Assembly (NCBI GenBank): GCA_934255105.1
Contig: CAKQNH010000034.1
Coordinates: 1 to 15,042, forward strand
Origin: an uncultured Pirellulaceae bacterium
GTDB taxonomy: Bacteria > Planctomycetota > Planctomycetia > Pirellulales > Pirellulaceae
Direction: 5' to 3'
Length of the DNA stretch: 15,042 bases
In this document: one piece after another, positions 7,023-14,803 of the stretch
Layout of the letters: each line of letters starts with the position of its first letter
Numbering within the stretch: the first letter of the stretch is position 1
The notes under the pieces: generated by a model
Told to the model about the DNA's origin: nothing
What the model saw: the letters and a program-made list of their open reading frames with translations, nothing else
Databases searched by the model: none
Position numbers and translations under genes: made by a program

Positions 7023-7161
7023 ACCGAAACGAGTGATCAATGCGCCGCGTCTGCATGTACCAACAGATACCGGCATATCGCCGAATAGGTTGCTGTGAAG
7101 CGAAACTTGTGGTGGCTAAAAGACATTGATTTCGCTTGCCCTCTCCCTCGCTTAGGCTCGA

Positions 7162-7180
7162 CCTCTCCCAGAGGGAGAGG
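7162..7180. repeat. 8-bp-stem hairpin, possible bidirectional terminator
   Basis: CCTCTCCC-AGA-GGGAGAGG is a perfect inverted repeat; another CCTCTCCC lies just upstream at 7140-7147. It sits between the convergent Uma2 gene and the minus-strand operon, where a two-way terminator would be expected. There is no T-run on either strand, so an intergenic repeat element is equally likely. Confidence 0.55.
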
Positions 7181-7265
7181 ATCCAGTGCGAGCAGAGCTA
7201 GTGCAAGAAAATCGATGGAGAAAAGGCTCACGAAAAATTGTGGGGTATAAGCAGACGCGCTGCCC

Positions 7266-7300
7266 GTGCCGTAAGTGCGCGGTGCTTGTTACGAGCCTAC
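7266..7300 (+). repeat. 35-bp dispersed repeat, copy B
   Basis: Starts GTGCCGTAAGTGCGC and ends GTTACGAGCCTAC. With the inverted copy C it frames 6988-7300, a 313-bp gene-free segment with imperfect terminal inverted repeats, a shape like a small non-autonomous element. It ends 25 bp past the stop of the downstream operon's last gene. Confidence 0.75.
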
Positions 7301-7324
7301 ATAGAGTTGCGAGCCGACATTGAA

Positions 7325-9673
7325 TCATAGCATGTGCGATTTGCGGCGGATGATCCATTCGGTGGTGATCAGTGCGATGAAGAGCAGAGGGACCCACCAT
7401 GCGTTCCATATGGGCTGCGAGGGGAGGGCTCCCAATCGCGTGGGTTTGCCTGCGGGAAGTTCATCGAACAGACGTGCTGCGTCCGCTTCTGTGTAGGCTC
7501 TTCCACGCGACTGCTGTGACAGTTCTCGCATGCCGTCGACGTTGGTGCGCAATACAGCCTGCTCGCCCGGTGGCGCAGTAATGGTGAACTCCTCGCTGGG
7601 AGAGGCATCCACGATTGGACGCAGCACTCGCGCACGATAGCTGCCCGGCGGCAAATCGCCGATGATCAACTGGTAGTCGCGCGGTGACTGGGCAATGCGC
7701 GTCAGCTTAAATGTTCGATCGCGTCCGCTGCCTCCCTCAATAGCCAGTTCAACTTCTTGCGGGCTGCCATCGGTGGTCAGTTCGCCACCTAGTCTGACCT
7801 GAAAGCGGACAGGTTGACCAACGGCGGTTTGCTTGGGCTCGATCAACAATTCAACCGGCGCTGCATCGCTGCTGAGCTTGCCACGGCTCAACCAACGTAG
7901 CAGTTGCCCCCAATAGCGTTGATGGTAGAGGTCTGATCCCAGGTAGCTGGTCCAGCGATAGGTCTCATCGGTCGCTTGCAGTGCGCTGCGTCCAGCCCCG
8001 GCAAACTGCGTGATCAGCAGTGGGCTCTCCATAGTAGTTTGTCGATCGCTGGCTTGAGCCAGCACCTGCGCACCCTCTTTGAGCTTCTCGACACGAGCCA
8101 AGCTGGAGAAATGCGGCAGCCGCTGCCAAACGGCCAGCGACTGGGGGGTCGATGAGGCGAGTTGCATCGGGAGGGCGTTGCGCCCTAGAGTCGTGGGTTG
8201 CCAAAATAGTGATTCAGGCGCAGCATGAGTCGTGGCTGCTACGGTGCCAATGGAACTGCTCTCGACGGGCAACAGCTTGGCCAGCGGCCAGCCCTCGAGC
8301 CGCCTGGCTAGGCTGCCATGCCCAGTGACGAATATGCAGCCCGCTCCGCGCTGCAAGACGGCATCTACGATTGCTTGTTGCGAAATCTGGCTGAGCAACT
8401 GTGGGTCGAAGTCAACCAACACAAACACATCGATCTGATTGATCTGCTCGGGTTGGGTGGGGACCAGACGTCGAGCGGATTTGTCTTGTTCGACAAACAA
8501 GGGGTCTGCATCCTGCAGCACTGTTAGCAGTTCGAAGCTAGCGGTGGTCGATGAATCGTGCTGCGTGGCGCGTTCCAAGAAGTTCTTTAGAAAGCGGTAT
8601 TCGTAGTTGGGAGAGTCGCTGACCAGCAGAACTCGGATCAGTTTGTCTTGCACGCGTATCGTTTCATCGACAAAGTTATTGTCTAGTTCCTGTTCGCCTG
8701 GGATCGCGTCCGCTTCGATGCGCAGCGACATCTCGCCGGCTCGTTCGGGAACAAAGCTCAGGCGGGCTGTAACCTGGCGCTGTTCTCCCGAGATTGCGAC
8801 TTGCGTTTCATCTAAAATTTTTCCGGTAGACTGATCGCGCAGCACGATGCGCGTTTGAGCATTGGGGACGTCGCTGGCGATCACCGACACTTCAGCAGTG
8901 ACTTGATCACCCAAGTAGACGTCGCGGTCGATCAGCAGATCCGCTAAGCGCAGGTCGGGCAGCTCCGTTTGTTTACCCACAGCGACGGTTACGATGGGAA
9001 TGGCAGCTCGGCGAGCCGCCTTGGCCGCTTCACTCAGCTCAGATCCGGTGGTGTTGATACCGTCGCTGACGAAAATGATGGCTGCGGTCCCTTTGCCTGA
9101 CTGGCGCTGGATGACTCGTACGAGCCCGTCCCCCAACCGACTGCTGGTGCCATCGGCGGCCACCTCTGTTAGAGAGCCCCAGTCGCTGTCTGGGGTGACA
9201 GGAAGTGGCTCGAGCGTTTCCGCCACAGTGAACCATCGCAGTTGGTACTGCTGTTGCAGACGCTCGCGCTGCCGCTGGCTGAGTGAATCGAACAGTTCGA
9301 CCGTGCTGTTCCACCGCGAGTTAACTTCTGTTTTGGAAGCTGCTTCACTTGGCGTATTGTCGCCGGAGGAAACGTCGCGAGTGTCCATGCTAGCCGAACG
9401 ATCCAGCACCACGATTAGTTCGGGCTGTTCGCTCTGAAAACGTAACCAGCTCCAGCCGGTCAACATCCACAGCACCAGCATCAGCAGGGTGAAGCGAATC
9501 GCCGCTAGTAAGTAACGGGTTACGCGTGCCGCCTGGCCGCGTTCGCACAGATAGAGCCACAACACCATGGCAGCTAGGCCGAGCGTTAACACGACAACCA
9601 ACCACAGTGGAATCATCCACGCGATGTGAAGGATCGACTCTACGGTATTTTGCGTAGTTGGGGTTTCATTCAT
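7325..9673 (-). CDS. Membrane-anchored VWA-domain protein with glutamine amidotransferase-like region
   Basis: A 782-residue membrane protein, last gene of the MoxR operon. Two hydrophobic segments open it (about 17-42 and 53-74). A von Willebrand A domain follows with an intact metal-binding MIDAS, LIVVLDRSASM (Asp91, Ser93, Ser95), and a second acidic site, FVSDG (Asp204). Residues 240-340 look like a beta-sandwich (CARDB-like) module. From about 346 the sequence RVLLVSDSPNYEYRF begins a region like the glutamine-amidotransferase fold seen in planctomycete VWA proteins. A final membrane segment lies near 758-774, ending in basic residues. The start ATG overlaps the previous stop as ATGA (9670-9673), indicating translational coupling. 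The N- and C-terminal anchors imply that the large central domains sit on one side of the membrane. It probably partners with the BatA-like protein next door; the substrate is unknown. Confidence 0.82.
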   Translation of the reverse strand: MNETPTTQNTVESILHIAWMIPLWLVVVLTLGLAAMVLWLYLCERGQAARVTRYLLAAIRFTLLMLVLWMLTGWSWLRFQSEQPELIVVLDRSASMDTRDVSSGDNTPSEAASKTEVNSRWNSTVELFDSLSQRQRERLQQQYQLRWFTVAETLEPLPVTPDSDWGSLTEVAADGTSSRLGDGLVRVIQRQSGKGTAAIIFVSDGINTTGSELSEAAKAARRAAIPIVTVAVGKQTELPDLRLADLLIDRDVYLGDQVTAEVSVIASDVPNAQTRIVLRDQSTGKILDETQVAISGEQRQVTARLSFVPERAGEMSLRIEADAIPGEQELDNNFVDETIRVQDKLIRVLLVSDSPNYEYRFLKNFLERATQHDSSTTASFELLTVLQDADPLFVEQDKSARRLVPTQPEQINQIDVFVLVDFDPQLLSQISQQAIVDAVLQRGAGCIFVTGHGSLARRLEGWPLAKLLPVESSSIGTVAATTHAAPESLFWQPTTLGRNALPMQLASSTPQSLAVWQRLPHFSSLARVEKLKEGAQVLAQASDRQTTMESPLLITQFAGAGRSALQATDETYRWTSYLGSDLYHQRYWGQLLRWLSRGKLSSDAAPVELLIEPKQTAVGQPVRFQVRLGGELTTDGSPQEVELAIEGGSGRDRTFKLTRIAQSPRDYQLIIGDLPPGSYRARVLRPIVDASPSEEFTITAPPGEQAVLRTNVDGMRELSQQSRGRAYTEADAARLFDELPAGKPTRLGALPSQPIWNAWWVPLLFIALITTEWIIRRKSHML

Positions 9674-11913
9674 CCGCTACGTCTTCCAATAGCCCAGGCA
9701 AACCAAGATTCAGCCAATAGCAGAATACCCAAAACGATCAACCAACTGCGGGCCAGCCAAGAGCTGGTGTGCGCGATCTGCGAACGAGTATGTGGAGTGT
9801 TTGAGGCTAGCGGCAGCGTGGCCGTCGACTGCGGCAATTGGTCTACGCGCAGCGAATGCAATTGACTTTCGGTTCCGTCCACGTTGACGACAAAGGGTTG
9901 CGGTTGGTCATCGCTATCATATTGTGCCCAGTACAAACCACTTTGCTGGGTCTGTGTAAAGATCCATGGGACGGGCGCGCCTGCGCGCGTATCCTCGACC
10001 GCCAACTGCGTGTCGCTGCCGTCTGGTTTGGTGATCGTTACAGTCTGCAGGCCAGAGTTGACTTTCTGGGCCGGTTGCCGTCTGCCGAGCAGCGGTTGCC
10101 CGGCTAGCACGCTGTGGTTGGCCACGCTCGGCTCCATCGCCGTCTGCACCAACCGCTGTATGAGTGGGACAAAACTGGGCCAGGCCGCCATGGCATTCCA
10201 GGGATGTGCCTGGCTGGAGCCCGTTTGAGGTGCAGAGAGCAAACTGGTCACCATGCCGGCGCCCACACGATGTCTGACTACTAATGGATCGCCATCGGTG
10301 GTCGCCAAGTCGACTTGCCAAGCATCGGACGCCGCATCGCTTGACCTTGTGTTGGTCGCGTCTGACTTACGCATTGAGTTCTCAGACGTTAATGGATCAA
10401 TTTTCCAATAGCGGAAGATCGGAGTGGTCAAAAGGCCAGCGTCGGGGAAGCCGATAAAAGGTGCTACCAGGGGGCTGCGATAGCCGAGCGGATCGATCTG
10501 CCAATCCTGCTCTGCAGAGGGTTCTAGCAAGCGGAAGCCCAGCAATTCGGGCATTTGGGGTTGAGCGTTCCAAGCCGCGGCGGTGGTGCGTGGGCCCCAC
10601 AAGCAGATTAGCGCTCCACCTTGTTGCACGAAGCGCTCGAGCCTTGCGAAATCCGCGCTTCGCAATTGGACCAGATCGCACAGCACGATGACTTGCCAAT
10701 CTTCCAGCGCACGCGTCGACAGCTCGAGCACTGAAACGGTTGCCGCGCTGCGCGCCAGGGGAGCCTCTGCGGCGTTCATTGCGTTGCTCCCTCCGTCGGG
10801 CCGCAAGCCGAGTTGTAGGATCCGAGCATCGCCGGCCTGTTGTTCGACAAACAACACATCGTAGTCCTCGCGAACGTCGATGACTTGCATTCGTCGATTG
10901 TCGACTGGCAGCGGATCATTGGGTATCGATGCAGCCAACACGCTCAGCCCCAGCGTAGTCGGGGCGACGCTGAATCGCACGGTCTGCACCCCCTGGGCCG
11001 CAATGTCAATGCGTTGGGATGCTACCGTATGGTCATCGATGGCTAGCTGCACGGGCAAGTCAACGGCGCTCGCATCGCTGTAATTGGCCACGCTGACGTC
11101 GACCTCAATCGTTTGGCCGGCCAGTACGCGACTGCTGGCCGGTTGCACGGCGGTGACCGCCAAGTTTTTAGTTTGACTGTCGGCCAACGATTCATACTCG
11201 ATAGGCAGCTTCTCTCCCAGCTTGCGCAGACGCTTAGCCAGAGGGCCGTCGATCGCCGGCTGCCAGTGGTCGGCACCAAAGTCGCTGAGTATCAGCACGC
11301 GGACCCGACCGGCTTGCTGTGGGTCGCGCTGGATGCGCTGGGCAATGTCTTCGATCAATTGCAAACCACCACTGACATCGAACCCGGCATCGTTGATCGA
11401 CAGTCGCTCCACTTCGGTGATCACCGCCGAGCGATCGTAGGATGGAGTTGCTATGGTGGCCTGAGCGGGCTGCCCCAAGGCGACTAGCGCGATGGGGTCA
11501 CCAGGTTTAGTCGCCTGGATGATCTCTACGGCTCGCCGCTGGGCCGCTTGCAGACGCGTTTCGTTGTCCACGCGATAGCCCATCGAATAGGAGACGTCGA
11601 TCGCCAGAATCCAGTTCGTTGGCGGCTGGGCAGGTTCATTGCCAGCGGCCGCATCGTCGGCGGTCCAAAATGGACGCGCCAATGCGATCGCCAGTACGAT
11701 CAGCACCAGCGTGCGGATGATCAGCAGTATCAACTGCTCAAAACGCACTCGCTTGGCTTCGCGTTCGATGACCTGCAAGAGCAGGCGCATCGCGCCCCAG
11801 CGAATCAACGTCTGTCGGCGGCGGTAGAGATAGTGCAGCAGGATGGGTATGGCCGCCGCCAAGCCCCACAACAACATCCAGCCGCTGGCAAATCCAGCTA
11901 CGGCGATTAACAT
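9670..11913 (-). CDS. BatA-like aerotolerance-type membrane VWA protein
   Basis: A 747-residue protein. It opens with the BatA N-terminal domain: FASGWMLLWGLAAAIPILLHYLYRR (8-32), a charged middle (RWGAMRLLLQVIERE) and a second membrane segment, LILLIIRTLVLIVLAIALARP (61-81). The VWA domain carries a full MIDAS, WILAIDVSYSMGY (Asp106, Ser108, Ser110), with a later ILSDFG. A beta-rich central part and a C-terminal membrane segment (about 723-742, ending IGRRSG) complete it. BatA proteins work with MoxR ATPases in Bacteroides aerotolerance and related envelope-stress systems. This one is longer than classical BatA (about 330 residues) and fits the enlarged planctomycete form. It starts three bases after the DUF58 stop, with GAGGG nine bases upstream of the ATG, and its stop overlaps the next gene. 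Confidence 0.85.
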   Translation of the reverse strand: MLIAVAGFASGWMLLWGLAAAIPILLHYLYRRRQTLIRWGAMRLLLQVIEREAKRVRFEQLILLIIRTLVLIVLAIALARPFWTADDAAAGNEPAQPPTNWILAIDVSYSMGYRVDNETRLQAAQRRAVEIIQATKPGDPIALVALGQPAQATIATPSYDRSAVITEVERLSINDAGFDVSGGLQLIEDIAQRIQRDPQQAGRVRVLILSDFGADHWQPAIDGPLAKRLRKLGEKLPIEYESLADSQTKNLAVTAVQPASSRVLAGQTIEVDVSVANYSDASAVDLPVQLAIDDHTVASQRIDIAAQGVQTVRFSVAPTTLGLSVLAASIPNDPLPVDNRRMQVIDVREDYDVLFVEQQAGDARILQLGLRPDGGSNAMNAAEAPLARSAATVSVLELSTRALEDWQVIVLCDLVQLRSADFARLERFVQQGGALICLWGPRTTAAAWNAQPQMPELLGFRLLEPSAEQDWQIDPLGYRSPLVAPFIGFPDAGLLTTPIFRYWKIDPLTSENSMRKSDATNTRSSDAASDAWQVDLATTDGDPLVVRHRVGAGMVTSLLSAPQTGSSQAHPWNAMAAWPSFVPLIQRLVQTAMEPSVANHSVLAGQPLLGRRQPAQKVNSGLQTVTITKPDGSDTQLAVEDTRAGAPVPWIFTQTQQSGLYWAQYDSDDQPQPFVVNVDGTESQLHSLRVDQLPQSTATLPLASNTPHTRSQIAHTSSWLARSWLIVLGILLLAESWFAWAIGRRSG

Positions 11914-11916
11914 TGG

Positions 11917-12846
11917 TCACAGCCCTCGCATGGAGCGTGTGGCCAGGATGCTGGGCAGCGAGGCGGCTAGCGATTCGTCGGTCAACACACGAAAGTAATC
12001 GATATCGATTTGGCGGCAGCCGACTTCCAGTTGTTGGCAGAATTCTTTCACTGCTTGGCGATAGGCTTGGGCGATCAGTCGCGGATCGGCGATCACATGC
12101 GGTTGATTCTCCAAGCCTTCAAAGCGGGCCATAGAATCAAAGGGGAAGTCGACTTCGTCGCGGTCGAGCACATGGATCAGCAGTGCGTCGTGCCCCATCA
12201 ATCGCAGAAGTCGCAATGATTTGAGCACCGCTTGCACGTCGTCTAGCAGGTCGCTGATCAGGACCACCAAGCCGCGGCGAGCCAAGCGCTGGCTGGCTTG
12301 CTGCAGCACATTGGCTAAGTCCGTCTTGGGGTGATGGCTGGCCCGCTCCATGACGCTGATCATATCTTCAAATTGGGCTGGGCTGCCGCTCGGTGGCAGC
12401 CAATCATCAATGCCGTCGGAGAAGGTCAGCAGGGCTGCAAAGTCGCGTTGCTCGATGATTAGGTATGCCAAACTGAAGGCGATGAGCTGTGCGTACTGTA
12501 GCTTGCTCAACCCGTTGGCAGTCTTGCCCGGCTCACTCTGGAGTCCACGTTGGCCGTACAGCATGCTCTCGCTGTGATCGACCAGCAAGTAGCACGTGAG
12601 GCTGGTTTCGTCTTCGTACTGTTTGAGATGGTATTTGTCGCTCCGCGCGTAGACTTTCCAGTCGACTTGTCGCAGGTCATCGCCGGGGACGTATTCACGG
12701 TGTTGGGCGAATTCGATGGAGTGGCCGCGGACGGGGCTACGGTGCAGGCCCGCGACCAGTCCTTCGACTAGCGTGCGGGCGCGAAGACCCAGTGGGCCGA
12801 TGCGCGCCAGCGTCTCAGGGTCGAAGTACTTTTGCGATTTGCTCAC
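11917..12846 (-). CDS. DUF58 domain-containing protein
   Basis: A 309-residue soluble protein of the DUF58 family, almost always encoded beside a MoxR ATPase. The signature region SPVRGHSIEFAQHREYVPG (37-55), DDLRQVDWKVYARSDK (56-71) and YEDE leads into a VWA-like core with a metal site LLVDHSESM (Asp90, Ser92, Ser94). VLISDLLDD follows around residue 200. There is no signal peptide or membrane segment, so it is presumably cytoplasmic. It starts at a GTG (12846) inside the MoxR gene, overlapping it by 32 bp in another frame, with no clear ribosome-binding site, so translation is probably coupled to MoxR. The MSKSQKYFDPETLARI start resembles other family members. DUF58 proteins are thought to link the ATPase to the VWA membrane proteins; the biochemical role is not established. 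Confidence 0.88.
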   Translation of the reverse strand: MSKSQKYFDPETLARIGPLGLRARTLVEGLVAGLHRSPVRGHSIEFAQHREYVPGDDLRQVDWKVYARSDKYHLKQYEDETSLTCYLLVDHSESMLYGQRGLQSEPGKTANGLSKLQYAQLIAFSLAYLIIEQRDFAALLTFSDGIDDWLPPSGSPAQFEDMISVMERASHHPKTDLANVLQQASQRLARRGLVVLISDLLDDVQAVLKSLRLLRLMGHDALLIHVLDRDEVDFPFDSMARFEGLENQPHVIADPRLIAQAYRQAVKEFCQQLEVGCRQIDIDYFRVLTDESLAASLPSILATRSMRGL

Positions 12847-13888
12847 GCGAACTGCCGTCTTGGAGAGTGTGGTCGACGTTTTTAATGATCTCTTCGATGA
12901 TCTGCTCGACGGTGGTGCCTTCGGCTTCGGCTTGAAAATTGAGCTTCATGCGATGCCGTAGCACCGGTGGTGCCACGGCGGCAATATCCTCGCGACGGAG
13001 GATAGGGCTGCCGTGCAGGGCGGCACGCGCCTTGGCACCCAGCACCATGTACTGACTAGCCCGTGGGCCGGCTCCCCAGCGCACGCAGCGCCGTACTCGC
13101 TCGCTGGCTTGTTCATCGCTGGGGCGGGTCAATCTGGCAATCTGCGTGGCGACGAGCGCCAAGGCGGGGGTAATCGCAATCCGCCGCACAACATGAGCCA
13201 ACTCCAATAGATTCTCGCCGGAGATCTGCGTCTGCAGTTCAGCTTGCTCGTCCGAGGTGGTGCGCAAGACGATTTCCAATTCATCAGCTCGACTGGGATA
13301 GTCGACCAGCACATTAAACATAAAGCGATCGAGCTGTGCTTCGGGCAGGGGATAGGTCCCCTCTTGGTCGATCGGGTTTTGTGTGGCTAGCACAAAAAAG
13401 GGAGTGGGGAGGGCGTGCCGCCGGCCACCCGCAGTGACTTGCTTTTCCTGCATCGCTTCTAATAGTGCGGCTTGAGTCTTGGGTGGCGTGCGGTTGATCT
13501 CGTCGGCTAAAATGACATTGGCGAAGATCGGGCCGGGGATGAAGCGGAATTCACGATGTCCGCTGCTGCGATCCTCTTGGATGACTTCCGTCCCAGTAAT
13601 GTCGGCTGGCATGAGATCCGGGGTAAACTGAATACGTCGGAAGTCCAGCGCGATCGACTTGGCCAAGCTGGAGATCATCAGGGTCTTGGCCAGCCCCGGT
13701 ACGCCGACTAGTAAACAGTGGCCGCCCGCTAGGAGTGCAATTAGCAGTTGCTCGATCACGTCCTCTTGGCCCACAATGATTTTGGCGAGCTCAACGCGAA
13801 TGGATTGCAAGCTTGCGCTCAGTCGGCGCAGCACCGCTTCGTCATCGTCGACCGCTGGCGCGTGCTGAAAGTTGTCTCCGTTACCCAC
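12815..13888 (-). CDS. moxR: MoxR-family AAA+ ATPase
   Basis: A 357-residue ATPase, first gene of the operon. The Walker A motif is GVPGLAKT (62-69), Walker B is ILADE (126-130) followed by INRTPPKTQAALLEAMQE, and sensor 1 lies in LATQNPIDQEGTYPLPEAQ (Asn171) with the DRF arginine after it. These are hallmark MoxR sequences. MoxR proteins are predicted chaperones that use ATP to mature or activate partner complexes, typically VWA proteins encoded alongside, as here. The start is a GTG at 13888; no ATG lies in frame upstream within the intergenic gap, and a GGGGA sequence precedes it by four bases. A consensus TATAAT at 13931-13936 on the minus strand lies 42 bases upstream. The acidic N-terminal extension before the core (about 25 residues) is unremarkable. 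Confidence 0.92.
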   Translation of the reverse strand: MGNGDNFQHAPAVDDDEAVLRRLSASLQSIRVELAKIIVGQEDVIEQLLIALLAGGHCLLVGVPGLAKTLMISSLAKSIALDFRRIQFTPDLMPADITGTEVIQEDRSSGHREFRFIPGPIFANVILADEINRTPPKTQAALLEAMQEKQVTAGGRRHALPTPFFVLATQNPIDQEGTYPLPEAQLDRFMFNVLVDYPSRADELEIVLRTTSDEQAELQTQISGENLLELAHVVRRIAITPALALVATQIARLTRPSDEQASERVRRCVRWGAGPRASQYMVLGAKARAALHGSPILRREDIAAVAPPVLRHRMKLNFQAEAEGTTVEQIIEEIIKNVDHTLQDGSSREQIAKVLRP

Positions 13889-13889
13889 G

Positions 13890-13918
13890 TTATCCCCAAG
13901 TCCAAAGTGTTTTATACT
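13890..13918 (+). promoter_or_regulatory. Possible promoter of the phosphoesterase gene
   Basis: TATACT (13913-13918, five of six to TATAAT) follows TTATCC (13890-13895, three of six to TTGACA) at 17 bases. Transcription would start near 13925, about 50 bases before the ATG at 13976. It overlaps the MoxR leader on the other strand, so the two promoters would face across each other. The call is weak. Confidence 0.28.
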
Positions 13919-13930
13919 GCCTAGGCTCGT

Positions 13931-13959
13931 ATTATATCGAGATTGTATCCACTATTCAG
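13931..13959 (-). promoter_or_regulatory. Likely sigma-70 promoter of the MoxR operon
   Basis: On the minus strand a perfect TATAAT (13931-13936) is preceded, after 17 bases, by CTGAAT (13954-13959, three of six matches to TTGACA). Transcription would begin near 13924, giving a leader of about 36 bases before the GTG start at 13888. Confidence 0.45.
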
Positions 13960-13975
13960 AGAATTTATTAGCCGC

Positions 13976-14749
13976 ATGAACGAACCCCACACCGAGATTA
14001 TAGGCGCAGCCAGTGGTGGTGTCTTCGTTTCCGATTTGCATCTCTTCAGTCCACGCAGCGACGCGGCGGATATTCCGAAGATCTTGGAGGAGACGCAAGG
14101 CAGCGATCGCTACATCGTGCTCGGAGGAGATATCTTCGATTTTCGCTGGAGCATCCGCGGGAGCCACGAAAAGACCCTGGCCGCGGCCGTGGAGTGGTTG
14201 GAGGAGTTGCTCGAGCGAACCGGCCAAGCCCACGTGCGTTTTATTCCCGGCAATCACGACAGCCATCCCGAATTTCTGAATTTGCTTCAGCAGTTGGCCG
14301 AGCGCGACGAGCGTTTTCAGTGGTATCCGCACCATTTCCAGATCGGCAACTCGCTCTTCTTGCACGGTGACATCTTGGATGCACGCGGGAACCTGAGCAA
14401 CTATCGTGCGAAATTCCATCATGAACAACCTCAAACGGAGTTCAAGCATGGTCTCTACGATGGGGTAGTGGCCATGCGATTGCACAAGCTGGTGCCACTG
14501 CTGCGGCATCGCCCCACTCCGACGTGTAAACGCTTAAACACGCTCCTCGGCACGCTGCCTGCCGCTTCCGAAATTCCAGTTGAGCGGATTTATTTTGGCC
14601 ATACACACGCACCGGTCTTTGGGTATGAATCGCAGGGCATTGAGTATTACAACCCCGGTGCGGCCTTGAAGCACATGCGGTCTCATCCTCAGTATTTCGA
14701 GTTTGATGAGCCGATAGCTATCGCGGACCATAGGCCACGTGAGACGTAG
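13976..14749 (+). CDS. Calcineurin-like metallophosphoesterase (LpxH-like)
   Basis: A 257-residue enzyme with all metallophosphoesterase metal-binding blocks in order: VSDLHL (Asp20, His22), LGGDIFD (Asp52), GNHD (Asn93, His94), FLHGD (His130) and GHTHAP (His209, His211). The spacing and size resemble the UDP-2,3-diacylglucosamine pyrophosphatase LpxH, a lipid A enzyme. LpxH usually has GNRD where this has GNHD, so another phosphomonoester or diester substrate is possible. I chose the ATG at 13976; an upstream TTG at 13943 would only add an ordinary 11-residue stretch. No signal peptide is seen, so it is predicted to be cytoplasmic or peripheral to the membrane. It diverges from the MoxR operon across 87 bp and appears to be a single-gene unit, followed 54 bp later by the 27-bp tandem array. 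Confidence 0.87.
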   Translation: MNEPHTEIIGAASGGVFVSDLHLFSPRSDAADIPKILEETQGSDRYIVLGGDIFDFRWSIRGSHEKTLAAAVEWLEELLERTGQAHVRFIPGNHDSHPEFLNLLQQLAERDERFQWYPHHFQIGNSLFLHGDILDARGNLSNYRAKFHHEQPQTEFKHGLYDGVVAMRLHKLVPLLRHRPTPTCKRLNTLLGTLPAASEIPVERIYFGHTHAPVFGYESQGIEYYNPGAALKHMRSHPQYFEFDEPIAIADHRPRET

Positions 14750-14803
14750 GTGGGCAAAAAGTGGGATGAGCTTATGGATTGCGTTTTGAGAGTGGTTGCT
14801 AGG

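Noticed and set aside
13943..13975. TTG start for the phosphoesterase
   Set aside because: It adds 11 residues with no family feature; the ATG at 13976 leads sensibly into the catalytic domain.
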